Source: Arthrobacter bambusae (GTDB lineage Bacteria > Actinomycetota > Actinomycetes > Actinomycetales > Micrococcaceae). From it: a stretch of DNA of 64,000 bases. Below are positions 16,737-24,898 of the stretch, piece by piece (within the stretch, counting starts at the first letter, position 1; each line of letters opens with the position of its first letter). The DNA is taken from contig NZ_JAUSSZ010000011.1 of NCBI RefSeq assembly GCF_030812595.1, positions 1 through 64,000 of the forward strand, written 5' to 3'. A program made the translations under genes and the position numbers. Below the pieces are notes generated by a model. That model was not told where the DNA came from and did not search any database. It saw nothing but the letters and a program-made list of their open reading frames with translations.

Positions 16737-16774
16737 CGACGGCGGCCGCCCCGCTAAGGAGGCGACCGCCGTCG
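16737..16774. terminator. Bidirectional hairpin between convergent genes
   Basis: CGACGGCGGCCGCC pairs with GGCGACCGCCGTCG over 14 positions with one mismatch. It separates the dienelactone hydrolase and the convergent permease gene. The T tract is absent or short. Confidence 0.7.
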
Positions 16775-16798
16775 TCGGCCTGCTCAGGAACCGGACGC

Positions 16799-18277
16799 TT
16801 AGCTAAACAGCTCGCTCTTCGGCTCGTTGTTCTTGACCTTCTGCCAGCCAAGCCACAGCACCAGGGCGAAGAACGGAATGGTGGCCAGGGTCCAGAGGCC
16901 CAGGAGGAACACCTCGCCCGTGGCCTTGTCCGTCATGGTGTCCATGCCGATCAGCACAGTGATGGCCAGGAGCGCCACGAGGCCCACCCAGCTGGTCCAC
17001 GGCGAACCCGGCATGGGGAGGCTGGAGACATTGCCCTTCTTCTTGCGCAGCGCGATCTGGCTGGCGAAGATCGAACCCCACGTGAAAATGACGCCGATCG
17101 AGGCTGTGTTCAGCGCGAGGTCGAACGCGTGCGAACCGCCCAACCAGATGTTGAGCAGGATGCCCACGAGGTACACGGCGCCGATTGCCAGGATGGCCGC
17201 GTACGGCACGTGGCGGGTGGACATCTTGGTGAGCCACTGAGGAGCATGTCCATTGTTGGCCATGGTGCGGAAGATTCGGCCGATCGAGTACAGGCCTGAG
17301 TTGCATGAGGACAGCGCAGCGGTGATGACGATCATGTTCATGACGTCGCCCATCCACGGCAGCCCCATCTGGCCGAAGACCGTGACGAACGGGGAGGTGC
17401 CTGCGTGGTACTGGTCCGAGGGCAGGAGCATCGCCAGCAGGGTGACGGAGCCAACGTAGAAAACCACGATGCGGATCACGACGGCGCGGATTGCCTTGGG
17501 CACTTCGCGCTCCGGGTTCTGCATCTCACCAGCGGTAATGCCGACGAGCTCGATGGCGTTGTAGGCGAAGATCACGGCGTTGAGCACCAGGATCATCACC
17601 AAGCCGCCCTTGGGGAACATGCCGCCTTCGGCAGCGAAGAGGTTGGCCGGCGAAGCGTGTCCGGCGCCGACCTGCGCGTTCGTGACCACCATGAAGGTGC
17701 CCACGGCGAGAAAGATCAGGATCGCGGCGACCTTGAGGCAGGACGCCCAGAATTCGAACTCACCGAAGGCCTTGACGCTGAACAGGTTCACAGCCACCAG
17801 CAGCACCAGCGCGGCGATGGCGGACAGCTCAACGGGGACGTTCGGGAAGAAGAACTGGAAGTAGAGCCCGATGGCAATGAGTTCGGCGATGCCCGTCATG
17901 GCCCAGTTGATGAAATACATCCAACCGGAGAGGTAGGCGCCCTTTTTGCCGAACATTTCGCCGGCGTAGCTGACGAACGAGCCGGAGGTCTGGCGGTACA
18001 TGATCAGTTCGCCGAGGGCCCGCATCAGCAGGTAGGCGATGACGCCGGCGATGGCGTAGGAGAAAATCAGGGCCGGGCCGGTGGAGGCCAGGCGTCCGCC
18101 CGCGCCCATGAAGAGTCCGACGCCGATCGCGCCACCCATCGCGATCATCGTGACGTGGCGGCGGCTCAGGGTCTTCTTGTAGCCCTCGGCGCTGAGGTTT
18201 TCGGAAGTTGTAGCGATACTCGGCGCAGCCAGGGTTCCCGGCTCACGCTGAAGGTCGGTTGTGGTGTTTTGAGGCAC
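16799..18277 (-). CDS. Amino acid permease (APC family, AnsP-like)
   Basis: A 492-residue inner-membrane permease with about twelve predicted transmembrane helices. After a 35-residue cytoplasmic tail it shows HVTMIAMGGAIGVGLFMGAG, the family substrate-binding helix 1, then SGSFVSYAGEMFG and GWMYFINWAMTGIAELIAI. This last pattern is closest in my recollection to L-asparagine permeases (AnsP), with GabP and CycA as alternatives. The start is GTG at 18277, preceded by AAGGAACAGCT; no in-frame ATG fits. It stands alone and is divergent from the CPBP protease gene. Confidence 0.88.
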   Translation of the reverse strand: MPQNTTTDLQREPGTLAAPSIATTSENLSAEGYKKTLSRRHVTMIAMGGAIGVGLFMGAGGRLASTGPALIFSYAIAGVIAYLLMRALGELIMYRQTSGSFVSYAGEMFGKKGAYLSGWMYFINWAMTGIAELIAIGLYFQFFFPNVPVELSAIAALVLLVAVNLFSVKAFGEFEFWASCLKVAAILIFLAVGTFMVVTNAQVGAGHASPANLFAAEGGMFPKGGLVMILVLNAVIFAYNAIELVGITAGEMQNPEREVPKAIRAVVIRIVVFYVGSVTLLAMLLPSDQYHAGTSPFVTVFGQMGLPWMGDVMNMIVITAALSSCNSGLYSIGRIFRTMANNGHAPQWLTKMSTRHVPYAAILAIGAVYLVGILLNIWLGGSHAFDLALNTASIGVIFTWGSIFASQIALRKKKGNVSSLPMPGSPWTSWVGLVALLAITVLIGMDTMTDKATGEVFLLGLWTLATIPFFALVLWLGWQKVKNNEPKSELFS

Positions 18278-18478
18278 AGCTGTTCCTTGTGGGTTGAGTA
18301 GATGCCGGCCCCGGCTTCGCGCGCATTGGCACAGAACAATTCGAGGTTTCGACCAGTGGACGAGTCGAATCAGTGGCGAAAACGCGGAAGCGTCGAAGGT
18401 AAATCCGGCAGAACCATCGTACCCGGTGATTTCCACCGAGCGTGACGCGGGCAACAAACGGGGCGCTACGCTGGACAC

Positions 18479-19207
18479 ATGGGCACCATTCCGCCAGCCG
18501 GCAGGCTATACCGTTTCACGGGCTTGGACGCCGCGGCTTTCGGACTCTATGTGTCATTGGCAGTTGTCCTGAGCCTCGCCACCGCTCCGGTGACAATTTT
18601 CGTTCAACACGTCTTCCCCGACCCCGCCACCGCGGTCTTCGCCATCAACCTCGCTTTCTACGCTTCCGTCGGCCTGTTCGCGGTTGCGGCTGCGCGGCGC
18701 GTGATAACCCGCGACCTCCTGATCCTGGCCACCCGTCCGTGGTTCACGCTCGCCATGATTCCGCTATCCATCGTGGCGATGCTGGTGATCACCGCCATCC
18801 TGGTCACGGTTACCGGCATGGCCAAGCAGTCGCAGAACCAACTCAGCCTCCAGTCCCTGGTCCTGCAACTGCCGCCGTGGTTCGTGGTGCCGTTGCTGGT
18901 GGTGTTGGGCCCATTCGTGGAGGAATACCTGTTCCGGCACCTGCTCATCGGCAAACTGTCCCGTCACGTCAATATTTGGCTCTGTTGCACCCTGTCCGTG
19001 CTTTGCTTCGCGGCCATCCATGTGGTGGGTCGGGAGGGCCTGGTGGTGCCCGCGTTGGCCCCGTACTTGGGAATGGGCGTTGTCCTGGTGGCCGTGTACG
19101 TCTGGACAGGCAAGAACGTGATGTTTTCCTACTTCGTCCACGCCGCCAAGAACCTGTTGGCGGTGGTGCTGATCTACGCGATCCCGCCTCAACTGCTGGG
19201 CGGCTAG
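18479..19207 (+). CDS. CPBP-family intramembrane metalloprotease
   Basis: A 242-residue membrane protein with about eight hydrophobic segments and the three motifs of the CAAX-protease/bacteriocin-processing (Abi) family: EEYLFRHLL (EExxxR), FAAIHVVG (FxxxH) and YFVHAAKNL (HxxxN/B). The Glu and His residues would bind the metal within the membrane. The substrate is unknown; relatives process bacteriocins, prenylated peptides or anti-sigma factors. It is followed within about 70 bases by a VOC-family gene and then menB, all in the same direction. Confidence 0.9.
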   Translation: MGTIPPAGRLYRFTGLDAAAFGLYVSLAVVLSLATAPVTIFVQHVFPDPATAVFAINLAFYASVGLFAVAAARRVITRDLLILATRPWFTLAMIPLSIVAMLVITAILVTVTGMAKQSQNQLSLQSLVLQLPPWFVVPLLVVLGPFVEEYLFRHLLIGKLSRHVNIWLCCTLSVLCFAAIHVVGREGLVVPALAPYLGMGVVLVAVYVWTGKNVMFSYFVHAAKNLLAVVLIYAIPPQLLGG

Positions 19208-19274
19208 GAAACCCGGACCGGAACTGTCCGCCAGGCACTTCCCCGGCCACGCGCCGTCGTCGTAGTTTCAGTCC

Positions 19275-19712
19275 ATGGCACTGAACATCCAGATAGTGAT
19301 CGCCTGCAAGGATCCGCATGCCCTGGCCGATTGGTGGGCCCAGACGCTCGAGTGGATCGTGGAACCCCAGGACGAGGCCTTCATCCGGTCCATGATCGAC
19401 CAAGGCTTTGCCACCGAGGACCAGACCACCACCCACAACGGCAAGCTGGTGTGGAAGGACGGCGCGGCCATTGGCCCGGAAGAAGACCCGGACAAGAACA
19501 CCCGCCGCCGCTTCCTGTTCCAGACCGCCCCGGAGGACAAGACCGTCAAGAACCGCGTCCACTGGGATGTGCGCCTCGACGGACAGGACAAGGACGAGGT
19601 CCGCGCCGCGTTGGAGGCCCGGGGCGCGAAATACCTGTGGACGGCCAAGCAAGGGCCGCACGAATGGCACACCATGGCGGATCCAGAAGGCAACGAGTTC
19701 TGCATCAGCTGA
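19275..19712 (+). CDS. VOC-family (glyoxalase-like) protein
   Basis: A 145-residue protein with two beta-alpha-beta-beta-beta modules. It opens with LNIQIVIACKDPHALADWWAQTL, carries RVHWDVRL in the middle and ends with WHTMADPEGNEFCIS, the usual VOC terminal metal-site segment. It is shorter than ring-cleavage dioxygenases and fits the glyoxalase_6-type subgroup. No reaction can be named. It lies 21 bases upstream of menB and may be cotranscribed. Confidence 0.85.
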   Translation: MALNIQIVIACKDPHALADWWAQTLEWIVEPQDEAFIRSMIDQGFATEDQTTTHNGKLVWKDGAAIGPEEDPDKNTRRRFLFQTAPEDKTVKNRVHWDVRLDGQDKDEVRAALEARGAKYLWTAKQGPHEWHTMADPEGNEFCIS

Positions 19713-19733
19713 GTGGATTACTAGACTCTGAGG

Positions 19734-20702
19734 GTGAGCAACGACTTCCCCGCCAAGGTATCCGACGTCTTTGACCCGTCCCGCTGGCGTACAGTGTCCG
19801 GTTTCGACGACTTCCAGGACATGACCTACCACCGGCAGGTCGAGCGCGACGCCGGCGGGAAGGTGACGAGGGACCTTCCCACGGTCCGGATCGCCTTCAA
19901 CCGACCCGAGGTCCGCAACGCCTTCCGCCCGGGCACTGTCGACGAGCTCTACCGCGCCATGGACCACGCCCGGATGACCCCCGACGTCGCCACGGTGCTG
20001 CTCACCGGAAACGGCCCCTCCCCCAAGGACGGCGGCCATTCCTTCTGCTCCGGCGGCGACCAGCGGATCCGCGGCCGCGACGGCTACCGGTACGTGGTCC
20101 AAGACACCGCCGACGGCGGGACGCAGGAGAAGATCGACCCCGCCCGGGCCGGACGCCTGCACATCCTGGAAGTCCAGCGGCTCATGAGGACCATGCCCAA
20201 GGTGGTCATCGCCGTCGTGAACGGCTGGGCTGCCGGTGGCGGGCACTCGCTTCACGTTGTCAGTGACCTCACCATCGCCTCCCGCGAACACGGCAAGTTC
20301 AAGCAGACCGACGCCACAGTGGGTAGTTTCGACGCCGGCTACGGCTCGGCACTGCTCGCCCGCCAGATCGGGCAGAAAGCCGCCCGCGAGATCTTTTTCC
20401 TGGCCCGCGAATATTCCGCGGAGGACATGGTGCGCATGGGCGCCGTCAACGAAGCCGTGGACCATGAGCGCCTCGAGGAAGTCGCCCTGGAGTATGCCGC
20501 GGACATCGCACGCCAGTCCCCACAGGCCATCCGCATGCTCAAGTTCGCCTTCAACCTCGCCGACGACGGCCTGGCCGGCCAGCAGGTCTTTGCCGGAGAG
20601 GCCACACGCCTGGCGTACATGACGGACGAAGCGGTGGAGGGCAAGGAAGCCTTCCTCGAGAAGCGCGATCCGGACTGGTCCAACTTTCCTTACTACTTCT
20701 AG
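19734..20702 (+). CDS. menB: 1,4-dihydroxy-2-naphthoyl-CoA synthase MenB
   Basis: A 322-residue crotonase-family enzyme that closes the naphthoate ring in menaquinone synthesis. The family signature is clear: AFNRPEVRNAFRPGTVDEL, HSFCSGGDQRIRGRDGY, VVIAVVNGWAAGGGHSLHVV and TDATVGSFDAGYGSALLARQIG, ending FLEKRDPDWSNFPYYF. The actinobacterial form has an N-terminal extension relative to E. coli MenB, which explains the length. It starts with GTG. It is directly followed by menE and menA. Confidence 0.97.
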   Translation: MSNDFPAKVSDVFDPSRWRTVSGFDDFQDMTYHRQVERDAGGKVTRDLPTVRIAFNRPEVRNAFRPGTVDELYRAMDHARMTPDVATVLLTGNGPSPKDGGHSFCSGGDQRIRGRDGYRYVVQDTADGGTQEKIDPARAGRLHILEVQRLMRTMPKVVIAVVNGWAAGGGHSLHVVSDLTIASREHGKFKQTDATVGSFDAGYGSALLARQIGQKAAREIFFLAREYSAEDMVRMGAVNEAVDHERLEEVALEYAADIARQSPQAIRMLKFAFNLADDGLAGQQVFAGEATRLAYMTDEAVEGKEAFLEKRDPDWSNFPYYF

Positions 20703-20711
20703 GACTGGCCC

Positions 20712-21845
20712 GTGAACATCGATCCTGTCCTCAAGGCCCTGGCCGCCACCCTCCACGACGAGGGACCCGCCGTCGAAATCATCGTCACGGAGGACGGCAC
20801 CCCCGTGGCGGTTCCGGTTGAAACACCCGGTTTCGAGGACGCGGCGGTAGTTGTCCGCACCTCGGGTTCCACCGGCACGCCCAAGGCCACGGTACTCACG
20901 GTCGATGAGCTCGCTGCTTCTTCCATGGCCACGGCCATCGCCCTGCGGGGAGAGGGACAGTGGCTCCTGGCCCTGCCGCTGCAATACGTTGCCGGAGTCC
21001 AGGTGCTGGTGCGCTCGCTCTTCGCCGGCACGCGTCCGTGGGTCATGGACCTCTCGAACGGTTTCACTCCAGAGGCCTTCACTGCCGCCGCCGAGGAATT
21101 GACCGACACTATCCGTTTCACCTCGTTGGTGCCGACGCAGCTGCAGCGGCTCCTGGACTCGCCGTCGCCGCAGACCCTCGCAGCCCTGCGCCGTTTCAAC
21201 GCCATCCTCCTGGGCGGCGCTCCCACGCCCGGCCCCCTGCTGGACGCCGCCAGGGAGGCCGGGCTGAAGGTCGTGACTACCTATGGCTCCGCAGAGACGT
21301 GCGGCGGTTGCGTGTACGACGGAACACCCCTTGAAGGCGTCCGGGTCATGCTCGACGACGAAGGCCGGGTCCTCCTCGGCGGCGACACTGTGGCGTCCGG
21401 TTACCTCGACGCACCCGGGGCGACGACGGAGGCGTTCTTCGAAGCGGAGGGCACCCGCTGGTACCGCACCAACGATCTCGGCGAGCTCGCCGCCGACGGC
21501 ACGCTCACCGTGCTGGGACGAGCCGACGACGTCATCATCACCGGCGGCATTAAAGCCTCCGCCGCGTTCATCCAGGCAGAGCTTGAAAAGTTCGACGGCG
21601 TCACGGCGGCTTTCGTGGCCGGGGTGCCTTCCCGTGAGTGGGGCCAGGCGGTGGCGGCGTATGTCGCCGTCGAGGACAGCTCCCCGGAAAGCATCGCGGA
21701 CTATAGGGCCCGCTGCCAGGAATTGCTGGGCACCCTCGCTCCCAAAACAGTGCTCACTACGGATGGACTCATCATGCTCCCCAATGGAAAGCCGGACCGG
21801 TTGGCCATGATCGAGCTGCTGACCGAGGTGCATCAGGGAGAATAG
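20712..21845 (+). CDS. menE: o-Succinylbenzoate-CoA ligase MenE
   Basis: A 377-residue AMP-forming ligase that activates o-succinylbenzoate for MenB. The phosphate-binding loop RTSGSTGTPKATVLT, the motif VTTYGSAETCGGCVYDG, the YRTNDLGEL hinge and the GRADDVIITGG signature are all present. The compact length is usual for actinobacterial MenE, which lacks part of the N-terminal domain. The GTG start lies nine bases after the menB stop. It shares the operon with menB and probably menA. Confidence 0.95.
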   Translation: MNIDPVLKALAATLHDEGPAVEIIVTEDGTPVAVPVETPGFEDAAVVVRTSGSTGTPKATVLTVDELAASSMATAIALRGEGQWLLALPLQYVAGVQVLVRSLFAGTRPWVMDLSNGFTPEAFTAAAEELTDTIRFTSLVPTQLQRLLDSPSPQTLAALRRFNAILLGGAPTPGPLLDAAREAGLKVVTTYGSAETCGGCVYDGTPLEGVRVMLDDEGRVLLGGDTVASGYLDAPGATTEAFFEAEGTRWYRTNDLGELAADGTLTVLGRADDVIITGGIKASAAFIQAELEKFDGVTAAFVAGVPSREWGQAVAAYVAVEDSSPESIADYRARCQELLGTLAPKTVLTTDGLIMLPNGKPDRLAMIELLTEVHQGE

Positions 21846-21906
21846 ACAAGTCCTCCCTGACCGTCATTTGCCTTCTCCCAACGCGAAACAACACGAGGTA
21901 CTGAAC

Positions 21907-22788
21907 GTGGCAACAGCTGCACAATGGATTCAAGGCGCCCGCCTTCGCACCCTGCCGGCCGCGATCGCGCCGGTTCTGATCGGCACGGCGGCGGCCTACG
22001 AGCTGCAATCTTTCCGGCCTTTGAATGCCATCCTTGCCGCCCTCGTGGCAGTGCTGCTGCAGATCGGGGTGAACTACGCCAACGACTACTCGGACGGCAT
22101 CCGTGGGACCGACGAGGACCGTGTGGGACCGCTCCGGCTGGTCGGTTCCGGCGCCGCGCGCCCGGCCCACGTCAAGTGGGCTGCCTTCGGCGCGTTCGGC
22201 GTGGCCATGATTTTCGGCTTGGTCCTGGTGATCATCACGCAGAGCTGGTGGCTGATCCTGGTGGGCCTCGGCTGCGTGCTCGCTGCCTGGGGGTACACGG
22301 GCGGCAAGAACCCCTACGGCTACATGGGCCTGGGCGATCTGTTCGTGTTTGTCTTCTTCGGCCTCGTTGCAACGCTGGGCACCACCTACACGCAGGCCGG
22401 GCAAGTGAGCCTTCCGGCCGTAATCGGCTCCATTGGCACCGGTTTGATCGCGTGCGCCCTGCTGATGGCCAACAATGTGCGGGACATCCCCACGGACATG
22501 GCGGCGGGCAAGCGGACCCTGGCAGTGCGCCTGGGCGACCGTCACGCCCGCGAGAGCTACGTCCTGATGCTGGCCCTTGCCATCCTGTTGGTGGTGATAC
22601 TGGCACCCACGAGGCCGTGGATGTTGATCGTCCTGCTGCTGGTCCCGGCCTGCCTTATGCCGGCTTGGCTCATGGTCAACGGCCGGAAGCGCAAGAGCCT
22701 CATCCCCGTGCTCAAGCAGACTGGATTGATCAACCTTGGCTACAGCGTGCTCTTCGCGCTGGGCCTCGTGCTGAGCCACGGATTCTGA
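21907..22788 (+). CDS. menA: 1,4-dihydroxy-2-naphthoate polyprenyltransferase MenA
   Basis: A 293-residue UbiA-family membrane prenyltransferase with about nine hydrophobic helices. The two Asp-rich motifs are NYANDYSDGIRGTD and NNVRDIPTDMAAGKRTLAVRLG, which bind the prenyl diphosphate through Mg. It attaches the isoprenoid tail in menaquinone synthesis. I chose the GTG at 21907 because GAGGT precedes it and the conserved AAQWIQGARLRTLPAA follows; a TTG at 21868 would add 13 unsupported residues. Confidence 0.95.
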   Translation: MATAAQWIQGARLRTLPAAIAPVLIGTAAAYELQSFRPLNAILAALVAVLLQIGVNYANDYSDGIRGTDEDRVGPLRLVGSGAARPAHVKWAAFGAFGVAMIFGLVLVIITQSWWLILVGLGCVLAAWGYTGGKNPYGYMGLGDLFVFVFFGLVATLGTTYTQAGQVSLPAVIGSIGTGLIACALLMANNVRDIPTDMAAGKRTLAVRLGDRHARESYVLMLALAILLVVILAPTRPWMLIVLLLVPACLMPAWLMVNGRKRKSLIPVLKQTGLINLGYSVLFALGLVLSHGF

Positions 22789-22837
22789 CCCCCGATCACA
22801 TCCGGGCCGTTTTTCGAAAACCCTCGGTCACATGATC

Positions 22838-22917
22838 TGACCGGGCGTCCGCAGGAACCCCACGTGACGTGACCGGGCGTCCTTTGCCCGACGCTCGCTC
22901 ACATATGAGCGTCTAGG
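22838..22917 (+). repeat. Two 32-bp repeat copies plus an inverted half-copy
   Basis: TGACCGGGCGTCC occurs at 22838 and again at 22870, exactly 32 bases apart. The linker includes CAGGAACCCCACG, resembling the array at 1-128. It is followed by GACGCTC (22890-22896) and GAGCGTC (22907-22913), inverted arms around GCTCACATAT, a motif shared with the repeat region at 33389. The element lies between the convergent menA and DUF4229 genes and may also serve as a terminator. Confidence 0.8.
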
Positions 22918-23221
22918 ATTCCTTGGGGCGCCGGTCGTTCTCGACCGTTACTGCGGGGTTTTGGTCCACCAGCCGGTCCTCAATCGCGGCATCTTCGATC
23001 TCCAAGGCAGAACGGATGGGCTTGGCCTTCCCGGAGAACCGTTCGCGCATCGATGCCGTGGCGGCGTCGCGCTGCTTCCTGAAAAACAGGTAGCTGAGGG
23101 CGAACGCGATAAGGCCCGCGAAAATCGCCGACAGCAACAAACCCATCTGCAACAAGGCGAAGAGGACAAAGAGCGGCACGAAGAGCGCCAGGCGGATCAG
23201 GGAGTATTTGAGGAAAGCCAC
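22913..23221 (-). CDS. DUF4229-type small membrane protein
   Basis: A 102-residue protein with two adjacent transmembrane helices (about residues 8-45) followed by FFRKQRDAATASMRERF and a charged tail of about 45 residues. The pattern matches the actinobacterial DUF4229 family, usually found beside menaquinone and cytochrome c maturation genes. No function is known. It is divergent from the PLDc_N gene. Confidence 0.8.
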   Translation of the reverse strand: MAFLKYSLIRLALFVPLFVLFALLQMGLLLSAIFAGLIAFALSYLFFRKQRDAATASMRERFSGKAKPIRSALEIEDAAIEDRLVDQNPAVTVENDRRPKES

Positions 23222-23302
23222 GGATCAAGTTTAGCGTCACAGCCTGATTGCACTCTGTGCCCGCAGCTTTCACGGGACCGGGCGGAGACTAGACTTGACG
23301 TT

Positions 23303-23680
23303 ATGCTCCGCGTTGTTGCAGTTGTGGCTGTCCTGCTTGTGTTCGTCTATGGGCTGGTGGATGTCATTCGCACCGACCGCCGCTCTACGCGGGGAATTTC
23401 CAAAACCGCGTGGATTGTGGTGATGATCCTGTTGCCGGTTCTCGGCGCGGTTCTCTGGTTCCTCATCGGCCGCCCCTACAACATCCGCCCCACCCCGCAG
23501 CCCGCGAGCCACCCCACCGCTCCTGACGACGACCCGGACTTTCTCCGCAACCTGGAGGTCCGCCGTCGTAACCAGGCCGAAGCCGAACGGCTAAGGAAGC
23601 TCAAGGCCGAGCTCGAAGCCAAGGAACGAAAGCTCAAGGGCGAGTCCAAGGCCGACGACAGCGGCGATCTCAACAACTGA
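23303..23680 (+). CDS. PLDc_N-domain membrane protein
   Basis: A 125-residue protein whose first 55 residues form the two-helix PLDc_N module: VFVYGLVDVIRTDRRS, then SKTAWIVVMILLPVLGAVLWFLIGRP. A Pro-rich linker and a charged coiled-coil-like tail (RRRNQAEAERLRKLKAELEAKE) follow. The module occurs at the N-terminus of cardiolipin synthases, but here no catalytic domain is present. The start at 23303 fits the hydrophobic N-terminus; longer readings run through unrelated sequence. Confidence 0.85.
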   Translation: MLRVVAVVAVLLVFVYGLVDVIRTDRRSTRGISKTAWIVVMILLPVLGAVLWFLIGRPYNIRPTPQPASHPTAPDDDPDFLRNLEVRRRNQAEAERLRKLKAELEAKERKLKGESKADDSGDLNN

Positions 23681-23742
23681 CGGCACCCGGCTGGACCGTT
23701 GGCACAACCAGGCGCTCCTTCCTGACCTCCTTTAAACAAAGA

Positions 23743-23783
23743 ACGACGGCGACACGCCCGCAAGTGCGGAGTGTCGCCGTCGT
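23743..23783. terminator. Bidirectional terminator hairpin
   Basis: ACGACGGCGACAC and GTGTCGCCGTCGT form a perfect 13-bp stem between the convergent PLDc_N and ccsB genes. AAACAAAG precedes and CGTTAA follows. This is a strong candidate by position and symmetry. Confidence 0.8.
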
Positions 23784-23833
23784 CGTTAACTCAAACAGGG
23801 TCAGGACGGCGAGGCGCCCATCGGGCGGAAGCC

Positions 23834-24898
23834 TTACTGCGGGAGCCCCGAGTACGAGTGCAGGCCGTTGAAGAACACGTTGACCACTGTGAAGTTGAAG
23901 ATCACGCACAGGTAGCCCGCAATCGACAACCAGGCCGCGCGGGTTCCCGTCCAGCCGCGGGTGGCGCGCGCGTGCAGGTAGCCGGCGTAAACCACCCAGA
24001 TCACGAAGGTCCAGACTTCCTTGGTGTCCCAGCCCCAGAAGCGGCCCCACGCCTTCTCCGCCCAGATCGCGCCGAACATGAGTGTGAAGGTCCAGCCCAC
24101 GAACCCCACGGTGTTGATGCGGTAGGACAGGTTTTCCAGGCTCAGCGCGTTCGGCACGAGGCGCATGAAGCCCAGCTTGTCGACCCCGCCGGCCGCCAAG
24201 GTCCTCTGCCGGTGCGATTGCAGCAGCTGCAGGGCCGACATGGCGAACGTCAACGTGAACAAGGACGCGGACATCACTGCGATGGAGACGTGGATGACCA
24301 GCCAGTAGCTCTGGAGTGCCGGAACCAGATGGCCTACCGGGGTCCAGTACGTCACGGACGCCGCAACCATCATGATCACGGCGAGGCCCAGAACGAAGGT
24401 GCCCAGGAAGCGCAGGTCGCGGCGGATGAGCGAAAGCAGGAAGACTGCCACTACCAGGAAAGCACCGGTGGTCAGGAACTCGTACATATTGCCCCACGGC
24501 ACGCGGCCTGCGCCGAACGCACGGGTGATGACCCCGGCACCGTGGACCACCACGCCAATGATCGCCACTGCCACCGCCACCCGGGCCGGAACGCGGCGCT
24601 TGGCGGCGTACTTCATGTCACCGCCGGCGGTCTGGCTGACGGAGGTGATCGCCGACGTCGGGCGCTCGGCGCGGCCGGCAGGACCCCCGACGTCGTTTCC
24701 ACCGGCACGGCCGGCGGCGACCGGAACCTTGACCTCGGCTGCCGCCGCAGACGCCGCTTTCAGGTCCACTGCCTTCAGCATTTTGCTGCTCTTGGCCAGG
24801 TCCCACGCGAAAGCGATGAACGCCACCGTGTAGGTGCCGGCCGCGAGCAGCATGAAAAGCTCGCTGTATTGGCCCATGGTTTCGTTGATGGGGAGCAT
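23834..24898 (-). CDS. ccsB: Cytochrome c biogenesis protein CcsB (CcsA/ResC type)
   Basis: A 354-residue integral membrane protein of the system II cytochrome c maturation complex, which delivers heme to apocytochromes outside the membrane. The heme-handling motif appears as WGRFWGWDTKEVWTF, with conserved His in the flanking helices. About eight membrane segments surround an Ala-rich cytoplasmic insert near residues 45-100. The start ATG overlaps the resB stop as TAATG, so ResB and CcsB are translationally coupled, in line with their acting as one complex. Confidence 0.94.
   Translation of the reverse strand: MLPINETMGQYSELFMLLAAGTYTVAFIAFAWDLAKSSKMLKAVDLKAASAAAAEVKVPVAAGRAGGNDVGGPAGRAERPTSAITSVSQTAGGDMKYAAKRRVPARVAVAVAIIGVVVHGAGVITRAFGAGRVPWGNMYEFLTTGAFLVVAVFLLSLIRRDLRFLGTFVLGLAVIMMVAASVTYWTPVGHLVPALQSYWLVIHVSIAVMSASLFTLTFAMSALQLLQSHRQRTLAAGGVDKLGFMRLVPNALSLENLSYRINTVGFVGWTFTLMFGAIWAEKAWGRFWGWDTKEVWTFVIWVVYAGYLHARATRGWTGTRAAWLSIAGYLCVIFNFTVVNVFFNGLHSYSGLPQ

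Noticed and set aside
18969..21833. Very long open frame on the minus strand (about 950 codons)
   Set aside because: It is antisense to the VOC, menB and menE genes, which have clear family motifs. Its translation is low-complexity Gly/Val/Asp/His sequence typical of antisense frames in high-GC DNA.
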